A stretch of 64,000 nt of DNA, taken from Legionella_A sp963772805 (GTDB lineage: Bacteria > Pseudomonadota > Gammaproteobacteria > Legionellales > Legionellaceae). Every line of letters begins with the position of its first letter. Positions within the stretch are counted from its first letter, which is position 1. The position numbers and the translations under genes are program-made. The notes beneath the pieces are model-generated. The model saw only the letters and a list, made by a program, of their open reading frames with translations. It was not told the DNA's origin and did no database searches. This document shows positions 1 to 8,945 of this stretch, piece after piece. The stretch covers positions 310,001-374,000 of the forward strand of contig CAVYYU010000005.1 of the NCBI GenBank assembly GCA_963772805.1, written 5' to 3'.

Positions 1-397
1 CATAAACAGGGCTGTGAGTGATGTTATAACCATAGGATAAGTTAGTAAATAAATTTTCTTGTGTCACTTCACCCGATACGCCGGTTTTAGCGAGATAAAA
101 GGCATTAACCCCATAAGCCAAACTGAATAAATCTTTTTCTTGCCCATCAATGAAATAACCTAAACCAACCAACCCATTGCTGCCTTTTCGTTCAGTGACA
201 GCAAAATCATCGCCGATCAAGCCATCAATGTTTATATGTTGTGATTGTCCTTGAGTACTCCAATAACTACCCAATTGAACAACGGCATGTCCATGAGCCA
301 AATGGTATTTTAAATTAAATGGAAAGACTTGGGTTGTGATAGACAATAAAGCAATTGATATTATAAATTTTAAATGATGCTTGATACTTGATGCCAT
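1..397 (-). CDS. Outer-membrane beta-barrel-like protein (C-terminus outside window)
   Basis: The reading frame is open from an ATG at 397 to the window edge, giving at least 132 residues. The N-terminus is a typical signal peptide: a basic start (MASSIKHHLK) then a hydrophobic stretch ending near Val-Phe-Pro. The rest alternates polar and hydrophobic residues and is rich in Gly, Asn, Tyr and Ser (GYFIDGQEKDLFSLAYG), as in transmembrane beta strands of small bacterial barrels. An AAGGATG sequence lies upstream of the ATG. The secreted/barrel call rests on composition and the signal peptide; no family was recognised, and the missing C-terminus prevents a check for a terminal aromatic residue. 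Confidence 0.6.
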   Translation of the reverse strand, partial: MASSIKHHLKFIISIALLSITTQVFPFNLKYHLAHGHAVVQLGSYWSTQGQSQHINIDGLIGDDFAVTERKGSNGLVGLGYFIDGQEKDLFSLAYGVNAFYLAKTGVSGEVTQENLFTNLSYGYNITHSPVY

Positions 398-783
398 AGA
401 ATATCTTTCATCCTTGTTCACAATACAATAATTTTAAAACTCTACTATTCTTCCTACTTGAAAGTTATTAGTCAATACGCTAGCAATTTTAATTTGGGGA
501 AGTGGTTGAGTAACTATGGCCTCTCATTTTAACAGGATAAATCAGCATTTGTTCTGACATCTTTTATCCACTCTTTCGCACCAATGAATGATATTTTTGT
601 AATTTGATGGTCAATATACATGTGTTAAAGATCGTTAGCGGGAGGTCATGATACGTGTCAAAACGGAATTTTATGGATTTCAATAAGCCACTCCGTGTAT
701 TTTTCGTTCTTACGTTGCGCAAAAATAAAAAATCAATTCTATACTTATCGGTGTGAATAAAAGTCAAAATTAGGGATAATGTC

Positions 784-1020
784 ATGAAAAAACCAATCAA
801 AATTTCAAATCTATTAGGTCCTATAGCAATCGTAGCGCTTTTATCGATTGATGTGGGTTATGCACCCGCTGCACACGCGGCTCAAGGGTGCGGATTCGGG
901 AATCATATGAATTATTGGGGACGATGCGTGCCTAATGAGCCTGGCCCATGGGCAAGACCCGCACCTGGTCGACCAGACTGTTGGATTAATGACAGAGGTC
1001 AATTCCGTTGTTTTAGATAA
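784..1020 (+). CDS. Small secreted Cys/Pro-rich protein
   Basis: This 78-residue protein has a signal peptide (MKKPIKISN start, hydrophobic core, Ala-His-Ala-Ala end near residue 33). The mature part is only about 45 residues and carries GCGFGNHMNYWGRCVPN and a Pro/Arg segment ending DCWINDRGQFRCFR. Four cysteines in the mature part could form two disulfides. The GCGxGxHxNxxGxCxPN pattern resembles small exported proteins seen in many Proteobacteria whose function is unknown. A strong intrinsic terminator follows two bases after the stop, which supports a single-gene transcript. No function is proposed. Confidence 0.7.
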   Translation: MKKPIKISNLLGPIAIVALLSIDVGYAPAAHAAQGCGFGNHMNYWGRCVPNEPGPWARPAPGRPDCWINDRGQFRCFR

Positions 1021-1022
1021 TC

Positions 1023-1062
1023 AAAAACACAAGGCATGCTTTCTGCGAGCCTTGTGTTTTTT
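1023..1062 (+). terminator. Rho-independent terminator of the small secreted protein gene
   Basis: CACAAGGC (1028-1035) pairs perfectly with GCCTTGTG (1049-1056). The stem extends through an A run pairing with the following T run, and six Ts close the structure. It starts right after the stop codon at 1020. Confidence 0.85.
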
Positions 1063-1197
1063 CCTTGAAGACCCTAATTACCTGACGTTTACGGCTACCC
1101 ACCTTATTCGTGAAATATGCCCGGACATTTATATAAGCAATGATGGCCTTACGCCTATAACACGTATAAATACGTTAGAAAATTATCTAATTAATTG

Positions 1198-1225
1198 ACA
1201 TCCTGATTTAGGATGGTCTTTTTTT
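1198..1225 (+). terminator. Weak intrinsic terminator-like hairpin
   Basis: CATCCT (1199-1204), a 5-base loop and AGGATG (1210-1215) are followed by GTC and seven Ts. The stem is only 6 bp. No convincing gene ends here, so it may belong to a short untranslated RNA from 1063-1198 or be a relic. Confidence 0.4.
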
Positions 1226-1288
1226 ACTTCGAGGGAGTAATGGATCATATCCGGAACTACAATAATATATTGAATTCTTGCGGGTGGT

Positions 1289-1320
1289 GTAACAGGATCA
1301 CATTGCTCTGATCCTGTTAC
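1289..1320. repeat. 12-bp perfect inverted repeat
   Basis: GTAACAGGATCA (1289-1300) and its exact complement (1309-1320) flank an 8-base loop. There is no T tract on either side, so a plain Rho-independent terminator is unlikely. It lies 65 bases beyond the end of the large secreted protein gene and could be a binding site or processed hairpin. Confidence 0.6.
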
Positions 1321-1385
1321 TTACCCTATAGAATTAATCAGACTAAATGGCATGTCTGTTCACGGTGCTTTTCGTTTTTCTTTAA

Positions 1386-3035
1386 CTATTGGCAAGTTGT
1401 AAATTTAAAAGAAGCAATTGCTGTGCTCCAATTGTAACTCCCAGATGTTTGAATATATTCAGTTGTATACCAAAAGGTGCAATCATCACTGGGGTCAATA
1501 GCCATACTACTGTAATCCCCCCAACGATTACCAGTAAGTTGGGATCCACCTCCATTCATGATAGTAAGCTCAGTACGCATTGTGTTACGGGGATCATAAA
1601 ATTCACGTCCCGTATATCTAATAGATGGGAACAAGCCAGGTCCTGAAACGCTATAACCCAGAGCTATATTTCCATTCTTATCCATGGCCATACTACCCAT
1701 CCAACGACCATTGCCATCTTGTTGAGTATATGTTCCTTGTTGATAAACAACGGCGGTGCCCTGATTATTCATCCTGATTTCATACCAACGGATTCCAGGG
1801 ATCTGGCCTGGAGTTTGAACGCTATGATTAAGAACCATGGATTGAATTCGACCAAAATTACGATAAGCCAAACGATACATGGGTCTATCTGATAGCACAT
1901 CAAGATTTGCATTAGTCCCTGGTTGTACCGCACAATTCATATTTGGATCATTACAAACAGTTGGATTAAAAGGTGTTACCCTCAGTGCAATTGGTCCAGA
2001 AAATCGACTGTTATTGGGATTTTGCCAATCTACATGAAATTTCCACATCGCCAATCGATCTTGCAAGGTAACTCCATTCGCATTTTGAAAAAGACCAACA
2101 AAAGAGTTAGGGGCACCTAAGGGAGGAAGAGTCGTACCATCTAAATCTGCAGGAAGAAATATACCCGTTGCTGGCGTAGGTTTAAAACATTGCATGTTCG
2201 CGGCCCTTCCAGCCAACATATTAGTACGATCATAAGCACAAGCTTCCGGTGCCTGAGTAGGGGAATCAACAAAGTCTGGTGGCGCAATTCCGAACACAAC
2301 AAAACTCATATAATATGCATCTGGCCATACTCCCAGCTTTCCATAATCATTAAAATCAGTACCAAAGCTATAGGAATAGAGATTATAAGTCCCCGTTGCA
2401 TCAGCTGTTGTTGAAACAGCAATACATTGATAGTACGGCGGAATTTTATTACCTTGAAGGTCCGTATTGAACGCAAATTGCGTCATCACCCAACGATTAG
2501 CGATTTGGTCGTATTTAACAATGGGATCTCCTCTATTAGAGTTTTCACATAGACCACCAAATCCAGTCCATAGTGTATTCCCAGGGAGCGGCCCCAGAAT
2601 ACGCTGTCCCGTAGCTTTATTAAATACAACATAACTGCTGTTAACCCATTGGATCATTTGAGTCAATCCAACCGATAAATTAGTATCTGGTGGGATAACG
2701 CCAACTGTAAAACCTGGAAAACCAACTCCAAGTCCTAGTAAATTAAGACCGGGAATAGTTTCAAGATTCTGCCCCACTCCCGTTTGGATTGCCTCATCAT
2801 TTTGAACAAGGTCAGATGGGTTTAGTTTTAGCGGCACACTGTATAAGGGAGAAACCTGGTGAGTTGGCTGCGGTATTAATCCCTGTGTATTGGTCATTTC
2901 GCTTAAGGGTTTGGATATACTGTGTTTTACCTCTGGGATAACTCGCACCTGAGAAGTGGCTGCTAGGGATTCTGCTGCAAATAGACCACCACATAAAGCC
3001 AGAATAAGACCGAATCTAATATTAATTCCTTTCAC
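1386..3035 (-). CDS. Large secreted protein, probable repeat/propeller fold
   Basis: This 549-residue protein starts with a signal peptide that ends near Ala-Glu-Ser-Leu-Ala (about residue 25). The mature part contains PPDTNLSVGLTQMIQWVNSS, FNKATGQRILGPLPGNTLW and GDPIVKYDQIANRWVMTQF. These motifs occur in a widespread family of large exported bacterial proteins of unknown role. The recurring Trp/Gly-rich strands and Asp-containing turns suggest a beta-propeller, which is inference. It has an even number of cysteines in the core, compatible with periplasmic or extracellular folding. It is transcribed in the same direction as the barrel gene that starts upstream at 3768, with a 28-base gap, so the two may share a transcript. 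Confidence 0.7.
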   Translation of the reverse strand: MKGINIRFGLILALCGGLFAAESLAATSQVRVIPEVKHSISKPLSEMTNTQGLIPQPTHQVSPLYSVPLKLNPSDLVQNDEAIQTGVGQNLETIPGLNLLGLGVGFPGFTVGVIPPDTNLSVGLTQMIQWVNSSYVVFNKATGQRILGPLPGNTLWTGFGGLCENSNRGDPIVKYDQIANRWVMTQFAFNTDLQGNKIPPYYQCIAVSTTADATGTYNLYSYSFGTDFNDYGKLGVWPDAYYMSFVVFGIAPPDFVDSPTQAPEACAYDRTNMLAGRAANMQCFKPTPATGIFLPADLDGTTLPPLGAPNSFVGLFQNANGVTLQDRLAMWKFHVDWQNPNNSRFSGPIALRVTPFNPTVCNDPNMNCAVQPGTNANLDVLSDRPMYRLAYRNFGRIQSMVLNHSVQTPGQIPGIRWYEIRMNNQGTAVVYQQGTYTQQDGNGRWMGSMAMDKNGNIALGYSVSGPGLFPSIRYTGREFYDPRNTMRTELTIMNGGGSQLTGNRWGDYSSMAIDPSDDCTFWYTTEYIQTSGSYNWSTAIASFKFTTCQ

Positions 3036-3063
3036 TATGTTACCACCTTATAATAAAGTCAGA

Positions 3064-3768
3064 CTACTTTTGAAAAACAGCAGGTAATTGATTGGGTATT
3101 GTGAACCGTATACCGATTGAAGCCATATTATAAAAAAGATTGCTAATCGGCTTGCTATCAAACTGGCTGATGCCATTCCAACTTAATAAAATAGAAACAC
3201 TAGGATTATATTGATATTGTACGCCTGCGCCATAAGTTAAAGCAGCTTGAGTACTTCTTTGAGAATAATTTCCTGGGTTAAAGAAAATATTATTTTCTGG
3301 ATCATTAATAGAAAATGTTGAGATTAGTGCAGCAGCACCTAGTTTAGCAAACAGATTTATTTGCCCGTTATCAATAGGAATATAGCCAACAAGATTACCC
3401 CCAAGAGATTGGCTGTCTAAATTACCACTCATATTGCCAGTCGCTGTAGTAAGTTGGCCTGCAAATGAGCTTAAGCTTTGGTGTCCCCAATATGTATAGT
3501 TCGCCTCAACTCCAAAGAAAGATCTAAAGTTGAACCCCAGATCAGCATATGCACCAACGGCTCCATGTGAATTGAGTCCATATACATCAGTAACCCCCCC
3601 AGTTAGCGTACCACCACTGCCGACAAATCCTTCACTTGGAGCAAGAACAGTATTAGGACCTGAGCTTACACCAACACCTGCATCAACATAATATCCCGTT
3701 TGTATAGCAAAACTCAGGCTTGGTAGAGTCAATAAAATTAAACTAGTCCATTTAATATATGCTTTCAT
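3064..3768 (-). CDS. Outer-membrane beta-barrel protein
   Basis: From the ATG at 3768 the protein has 234 residues. That start is preferred over an in-frame GTG nine bases upstream, because AAGGAG lies 10 bases before the ATG but only 1 base before the GTG. A signal peptide (MKAYIKW, hydrophobic core, Ser-Phe-Ala end) precedes Gly/Asn/Tyr-rich amphipathic strands. Phrases such as GAYADLGFNFRSFFGVEANY and LTYGAGVQYQYNPSVSILLSW are typical of 8-stranded opacity/OmpW-like barrels. The last strand ends ASIGIRFTIP. A palindrome at 3815-3837 lies in the promoter region. Its job is unknown; adhesin or small porin are options. Confidence 0.7.
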   Translation of the reverse strand: MKAYIKWTSLILLTLPSLSFAIQTGYYVDAGVGVSSGPNTVLAPSEGFVGSGGTLTGGVTDVYGLNSHGAVGAYADLGFNFRSFFGVEANYTYWGHQSLSSFAGQLTTATGNMSGNLDSQSLGGNLVGYIPIDNGQINLFAKLGAAALISTFSINDPENNIFFNPGNYSQRSTQAALTYGAGVQYQYNPSVSILLSWNGISQFDSKPISNLFYNMASIGIRFTIPNQLPAVFQK

Positions 3769-3814
3769 GTGATACACACTCCTTGTATGATTAATTTCAA
3801 AAAAACGTTTTTTT

Positions 3815-3837
3815 TGATAATTTACATTAAATTATCA
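3815..3837. promoter_or_regulatory. 23-bp inverted repeat, possible operator
   Basis: TGATAATTT (3815-3823) and its exact complement AAATTATCA (3829-3837) flank ACATT, about 50 bases upstream of the barrel gene start at 3768. Perfect 9-bp arms at this position suggest a dimeric regulator site. It resembles a Fur box at its ends (GATAAT...ATTATC), but the spacing is 21 rather than 19 bases. Confidence 0.4.
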
Positions 3838-3873
3838 CTACAATTAGCCATAACCCAACACTATGCCGTTGAC

Positions 3874-4193
<320 letters not shown>

Positions 4194-4325
4194 TGGGGGA
4201 ATGGACGCAACGCAGAGGTCAGTATTTATCTAATGGAGCATCGTCGTCCAACTCGGTTTATAGCCTGACCTGTTCACGTAGGGGAGATAGAGGTACGGAA
4301 CCGGGTTATATTGGGCGAGTACGGG

Positions 4326-5465
4326 CTAAGACTGAATTTGTTGATACAGTTTTTGCATCAGTTCGCCGACATGATCATTTTCTTCATTGGTGGCACTGTT
4401 AAAGAGAGCGACAATGATTAATTTTTCTTCAGGCTTGCACATATAGATTGCCCGATAGCCTAGTGTTTTTCCCTCATAAAACCAGTATCGTCCCATTTGC
4501 TCACTATAACCCTGGCTAATGCCAAGGCCGAAAGCTTTGGGGGTATCCTTGTTGGTTTGTGCAACAGGTTTGCCCGTAGATAACGAGATCAGCGTTTGCA
4601 TGGTCTTCTTTTCAGATCCGGACAATAGTTTATCTTCAATAAATAGGTAATTAACCCATGTCAGGACATCGGCACTGTTGGCAACTATTGCACCAGCAGC
4701 ACCTGCCCAACTGAGGTCTGTATCAGTCACATCACGTCCCAGTAATTCAGGGTTGTCATAGATATTCCAGGAGTAACCTCGAACCTTCTGCTTCATAACA
4801 CCAGCTGGATACTCTGGTAAAGGGTAGAACATATGCTGCAGTTTTAAAGGAATAAAAATCTGGTCATGTAACAATAAAGCTAAGGATTTTTTATATTGTT
4901 TCGCCAGGATCATATCCATCAGGACATAGCCTGTGTTGCTATAAAAATAACCGGGAAGTCTAGGTGGGTTGCCAGTTTTAGGATAGGCAAGTGCAATAAT
5001 ATTTTCGTGAGACCAGCGATAGTGTGAATTCTGACTAAATAGGTAGTTCATGGTAGGCGAGTTTGAGTAATTGGGAATTCCTGTGCTCATATCCAATAAT
5101 CCGGCCAAGGTAAGATTAGACCAGTCAGGGTATTTTTTCAGATATTGCCTCACCGTATCTGGGAGAGACAGTTTTTCATCTCGTTGAGCAATCACGGCGA
5201 GTGCCGCCGTAAATGATTTTGTAATGCTGCCAATTTCGAATAGATCATCCAAGGACAGAGCAGGGCTGTCAGGATTCAGAGAACGTTTGCCGACAGTATA
5301 ATGATGGATAGTATTGCCTTTCATAATAGAGGCTTGAATGGCTGAGAAATGCTCCATCGCTCCATATTGTTTAAGGTGATTGTCCATGATCGCTTGTAAG
5401 GTGTTTCCTGAATCAGCAAGTGCAACTGACGAATATATTAAAAATCCCAACCAATGCGCTTTCAT
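4326..5465 (-). CDS. Serine beta-lactamase-family hydrolase, exported
   Basis: This 379-residue protein has a short signal peptide (MKAHWLGFLIYSSVALA). The penicillin-binding/beta-lactamase class C-like fold is shown by the SxxK motif S80-I-T-K83 within EIGSITKSFTAAL, by the YxN motif Y175-S-N177, and by a KTG-like loop (EGKTLGY near residue 335). The family covers D-aminopeptidases, carboxypeptidases, esterases and class C beta-lactamases, so the substrate cannot be named. The protein acts in the periplasm or beyond. AGGAG lies before the ATG. It is a single gene between long non-coding stretches. Confidence 0.85.
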   Translation of the reverse strand: MKAHWLGFLIYSSVALADSGNTLQAIMDNHLKQYGAMEHFSAIQASIMKGNTIHHYTVGKRSLNPDSPALSLDDLFEIGSITKSFTAALAVIAQRDEKLSLPDTVRQYLKKYPDWSNLTLAGLLDMSTGIPNYSNSPTMNYLFSQNSHYRWSHENIIALAYPKTGNPPRLPGYFYSNTGYVLMDMILAKQYKKSLALLLHDQIFIPLKLQHMFYPLPEYPAGVMKQKVRGYSWNIYDNPELLGRDVTDTDLSWAGAAGAIVANSADVLTWVNYLFIEDKLLSGSEKKTMQTLISLSTGKPVAQTNKDTPKAFGLGISQGYSEQMGRYWFYEGKTLGYRAIYMCKPEEKLIIVALFNSATNEENDHVGELMQKLYQQIQS

Positions 5466-5868
5466 GTATTATAACTCCTGTTAATTAGGCCAATTGCCCA
5501 ACGCTAGCATTTTTGGTGAGAAGGTGTACATGAACCCCTCTATCTAAATGCATGAGCTCATCTGAAGAAATGTAATCGTAACTTCTGTACCAGCATTCAA
5601 TTCAGACTTGATGTTAAAATCACTATCAAGAGATCTAATTGTATTTATAGCATGATAACCCCCCAAACCATTGCCCTATGTTTTGGAAGAACCTTTCTGC
5701 AGGCCCTATGTTCTTTTCACCCATGGATCTTCATGGCAGCCAAACTTGTAATAACAACACCTACTTATTTATGTGTCGACATCGCCAGTTAGTTTTAAAA
5801 AACACAAGCATAGGGGGGGGGCCTGAACTCATATTACCAGATCTAACACACGCTACAATCATGAATTT
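5466..5868. other. Non-coding stretch upstream of the small ORF and diguanylate cyclase genes
   Basis: No convincing gene was found here. There is a run of nine Gs near 5813-5821. The only frame of any length (5678-5881) has unnatural composition and no ribosome binding site. Confidence 0.5.
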
Positions 5869-5898
5869 TTGTACAAAATGAACAAATTTGACTATGAT
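5869..5898 (+). promoter_or_regulatory. Putative sigma70 promoter
   Basis: TTGTAC (5869-5874) and TATGAT (5893-5898) are 18 bases apart and lie 35 bases upstream of the small ORF that precedes the GGDEF gene. Assignment is by consensus only. Confidence 0.4.
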
Positions 5899-5933
5899 TA
5901 TACAGTGAGTTGTAAGATTAAAGTCAGGACGAC

Positions 5934-6086
5934 ATGGATTCGTTGATAAGTGGTTGTGATTTGGCTAACCAATTACAAAACCACCTGAATTTTCTAAAAT
6001 ACCAATCATTTTCTATGCGCCACTTGAAATATGTGTTGAGTAAACCAGTTCATGCGCGTGAAGTGGAGCGTTATAGGAGTAACTGA
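5934..6086 (+). CDS. Possible 50-residue leader protein upstream of the diguanylate cyclase
   Basis: ATG 5934 opens a frame of 50 residues starting MDSLISGCDL and ending REVERYRSN. It stops only two bases before the GTG start of the diguanylate cyclase. AGGA lies 4 bases before the ATG. The composition is protein-like, with several charged residues in a helix-forming second half. The tight spacing suggests translational coupling, and the cyclase ribosome binding site (AGGAG, 6075-6079) is inside this frame. It could also be a chance frame; no family was recognised. Confidence 0.4.
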   Translation: MDSLISGCDLANQLQNHLNFLKYQSFSMRHLKYVLSKPVHAREVERYRSN

Positions 6087-6088
6087 AT

Positions 6089-7804
6089 GTGATTAATGAT
6101 GAGCACAACTCTAAAATTCTAGGGATGGGCGCGCTGAATATACAACAGAAAATCTTTGTGGAAAAGGTAAAAACATTATATCAAAACTTATTGTTAGCTA
6201 TTGTGACCAATCTTGTTTGTGCAACAATAGTTATAATTGCCCTGTATAAAGACAATCAAAACAACATGTTATGGATTTGGTATCTTGCCGTGCTTATGTT
6301 TTCTTTGTTTCGATTTATTTTGTATTTTTTATATAAATTCAGTAACGGAAAAAAAACATTCTATTATGGGCTTTATATATTTGGTGTGTTGTTATCGGGG
6401 GGCTTGTGGGGTGTTTTCTCGCTCACACTTATGCCAACAGACAATCTATTAAACCAAATGGTTGTTATTGTGATTATAGCCGGTGTAACGTCAGGGAGCA
6501 TTCAGTCATTACAGGTAAGTTTTATCTCTGGTATTTTATATGTTCTTTTAACCATATTTCCGCTCTGTATTTGGTTGTTTTTTCATAACGATATTCATTA
6601 CTTGGCTTTAGCCATTGCCATGGTAGCCTATATGTTTTTTACGATCATCATCTCGTTTAGAGGACATGAATTACTAGAAAAAACACTGTGGTTAACTTTT
6701 GAAAATGATCAGTTAATTGAGGATTTGTCATTGGCAAATACACAATTAGTCTCCTTAAATGAACAATCAAGTCTCATGGTAAGCGACCTGCAACAACGAG
6801 AGCTTGATGCGAAAATAATATATAAAATGAGTGAGTTGCTTCAAGCATGCAAATCGTCTAACGAAGCATATCTTATTATAGGTAATAGCGCTAAAACGTT
6901 ATTTCAGCATCTTTCTGGTGGGTTGGTGATATTTGATAAATCGACTCAACAATTAGAGACGATGATCCAATGGGGTAGTAGGAAAATTTTAAAAAAGAAC
7001 TTCTCAATGGATGATTGCTGGGCTGTACGTCAAGGCCACGTCTATCGTGTAGATGATCCTGGTAATAGTCGTGTTTGTAATCACTTTGAAACTATACCTG
7101 TAGGCGGCTATTTATGCATACCCCAGATGAATAAAGAAGGGGTCTTGGGAATGTTTTTTTTAAATGCACCAAAAAAAACAGCTATTACGCGTACCCAGCA
7201 ACAACTTGCTATCACCTTAAATGAAGTTATTAAATTATCCTTATCCAATATATATTTGCACGAGCTCTTAAACGAACAGTCTTTGCACGATACATTAACT
7301 CATTTATATAATCGCCGCTTTCTTGATGAAATATTGCCACGTGAATTACTGCGAGTTCACCGAGAAAAACAATCGCTTTGCGTTAGTATGATAGATATCG
7401 ATTATTTCAAACAATTTAATGATGTATATGGGCATGAAGCAGGGGATGAAGTTTTGAGATATATTGGACAAGTGTTGAATGAGCATTTTCGAGGGAGTGA
7501 TATTGCCGCTCGCTTTGGTGGAGAAGAATTTATATTGGTTTCAGTTCATTCAGATATTAATACGATCTTTCCAAGACTTGAAAGCCTTCGTGAGGAAATC
7601 AAGGCACATCAACTTCAGTTTCGTGAGCAACAGTTGCCGCCAATCACCATATCAGTTGGGGTAGCCGAGGCACCAAGGCAAGGTGCTAACATGGTCAGCA
7701 TTATACGCGCTGCTGATGAGGCCATGTATTTAGCTAAAAATAATGGCAAAGATCAAGTGGTGGTTTTTGGGAGCAGTGAGAAGGAAAAAGATAAGCGCAA
7801 ATAA
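6089..7804 (+). CDS. Membrane-anchored diguanylate cyclase (GAF-GGDEF)
   Basis: This 571-residue protein would make cyclic di-GMP from two GTP. Several hydrophobic segments between about residues 30 and 200 form a membrane sensor region. A central part (about 240-390) has GAF-like features, including FDKSTQQLE and ALGVFFLNA-type strands. The C-terminal GGDEF domain carries G477-G-E-E-F, so the catalytic site is intact. An allosteric I-site, R468-G-S-D471, sits at the usual distance upstream. Translation starts at a GTG (6089), with AGGAG nine bases before it. The input signal is unknown. A possible 50-residue gene lies immediately upstream. Confidence 0.93.
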   Translation: MINDEHNSKILGMGALNIQQKIFVEKVKTLYQNLLLAIVTNLVCATIVIIALYKDNQNNMLWIWYLAVLMFSLFRFILYFLYKFSNGKKTFYYGLYIFGVLLSGGLWGVFSLTLMPTDNLLNQMVVIVIIAGVTSGSIQSLQVSFISGILYVLLTIFPLCIWLFFHNDIHYLALAIAMVAYMFFTIIISFRGHELLEKTLWLTFENDQLIEDLSLANTQLVSLNEQSSLMVSDLQQRELDAKIIYKMSELLQACKSSNEAYLIIGNSAKTLFQHLSGGLVIFDKSTQQLETMIQWGSRKILKKNFSMDDCWAVRQGHVYRVDDPGNSRVCNHFETIPVGGYLCIPQMNKEGVLGMFFLNAPKKTAITRTQQQLAITLNEVIKLSLSNIYLHELLNEQSLHDTLTHLYNRRFLDEILPRELLRVHREKQSLCVSMIDIDYFKQFNDVYGHEAGDEVLRYIGQVLNEHFRGSDIAARFGGEEFILVSVHSDINTIFPRLESLREEIKAHQLQFREQQLPPITISVGVAEAPRQGANMVSIIRAADEAMYLAKNNGKDQVVVFGSSEKEKDKRK

Positions 7805-7965
7805 TAGTGAAGTGCTAATGTCACAGCAATATAAATTAAAGATCATGGCGATGCGTCAACATATCTACTGAGTTAGAAAATAGAAACGTTGCCAGATTAG
7901 AGCCATGTCATTTGGTTAATTAATATGGGATAAATAGATTTGCACGAACTGTATTGCAAAAATTT

Positions 7966-8238
7966 CTACACCCTTGCTTGTATAGATGAGGTGGGAATTA
8001 ATTGTAGTTGATCGTCTTCAAGGCTTTCACTAATAAAAGTGCAAAAATTACCACGATTTTGAGCGGGGCCACAAGGACTGTGTAAATAACTAGACAGCGC
8101 GGTCAATCCAGCACATAAAGGGTACAATACCTGTAATATCAATCTTGGGTCTTCTTTGGCGTTCTCAAGCAAGGTACAAATGACGTACATTCCTGATGCC
8201 AGACCGAATGTAGCTGAAAGAAAAGTAGCATCGTTCAT
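7966..8238 (-). CDS. Small hypothetical protein
   Basis: This 90-residue frame begins MNDATFLSATFGLASGMYV. A purine-rich GGGGGC stretch, not a canonical Shine-Dalgarno, lies shortly before the ATG. The first 60 residues contain two hydrophobic segments (about 5-23 and 36-52), which could be membrane helices. The tail is polar. No homologous family was recognised, and the frame is isolated between non-coding stretches, so it may be a real small membrane protein or a chance frame. Confidence 0.45.
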   Translation of the reverse strand: MNDATFLSATFGLASGMYVICTLLENAKEDPRLILQVLYPLCAGLTALSSYLHSPCGPAQNRGNFCTFISESLEDDQLQLIPTSSIQARV

Positions 8239-8339
8239 ATCAAGCCCCCGTTATAATGAAATTAAGTCTCTATATCTATTCTGTCGTGAAAAATCAAGTT
8301 AACTACAATTTGAAATATTGATTCTAGTGTAAAAATTGT

Positions 8340-8425
8340 GGTCAAGTCCAATCCTGGCAGGCGCCGCTTGCTTATTGAACAAGCATAAATAATAAAAGGA
8401 ATGATTGAATGACGCCTGCCTGATG
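8340..8425. repeat. Nested inverted repeats in an intergenic region
   Basis: GGCAGGCG (8356-8363) pairs with CGCCTGCC (8413-8420). Between them, GCTTG and CAAGC form a shorter hairpin (about 8366-8384). It may be a structured RNA or a relic repeat; no promoter or terminator was assigned. Confidence 0.4.
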
Positions 8426-8544
8426 AAGGATAAATTTAATTAAAGTGCTGCACTATATCACAAGCACAAAGATGATTTAATTAATGCTTTGGAGAATGTA
8501 TAAGCAACCCATCAATAGAGTTATTATTTAAGACTTATCATATT

Positions 8545-8695
8545 GTATTCACAGAGTTATCCACAGAAATTGTGGATAAAAATCACGGGAAGATTAGATG
8601 AAAGAGTTCCTGAATACCTTTGTTTCATTGAGTCTCTCGTTTTTTATTATTAATTGTCAACAGATATTTGTAGGTAGTTCAAAAAAATATCCACA
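8545..8695. other. DnaA-box cluster
   Basis: Two perfect DnaA boxes face each other: TTATCCACA (8557-8565) and TGTGGATAA (8571-8579), 5 bases apart. Two near-perfect boxes with one mismatch each flank them: GTATTCACA (8545-8553) and ATATCCACA (8687-8695). The surrounding gap, about 700 bases between 8239 and 8945, is AT-rich and gene-free. This suggests a DnaA-binding locus or an origin-like site. No dnaA, dnaN, gidA or rpmH gene is nearby, so an origin is not claimed. Confidence 0.5.
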
Positions 8696-8945
8696 AGAGA
8701 GGTGGGATGAATATTTGTAGTGCGCGGCCTATAATCATATCAAATAAATAATTAAATAACAGTCATTAAGTTAAAATAGTTCGGTTTTTTTTGTGCAAGA
8801 AAGCAGAGAACTGATTTAACCCAAAAACATGTCGCTTTAATAAAGTGACGCTTGAGACCTACCAAAGATTTCGGCTTTGGCTCTTCAAATTGATTTGAGA
8901 AAATTTTATTGAATTGGAGGAAACCACGTAGCCTATTAATATACA

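Noticed and set aside
564..800. 78-codon minus-strand frame
   Set aside because: Overlaps the signal-peptide start of the gene at 784, has no ribosome binding site and unnatural composition.
935..1198. 87-codon frame overlapping the small secreted protein gene
   Set aside because: Its first third is the other frame of a better-supported gene and it runs straight through a strong terminator.
3815..3837. Fur box
   Set aside because: Only the outer six bases match on each side and the spacing is 21 instead of 19.
5678..5881. 67-codon plus-strand frame
   Set aside because: Contains a nine-G run, no ribosome binding site and no protein-like composition.
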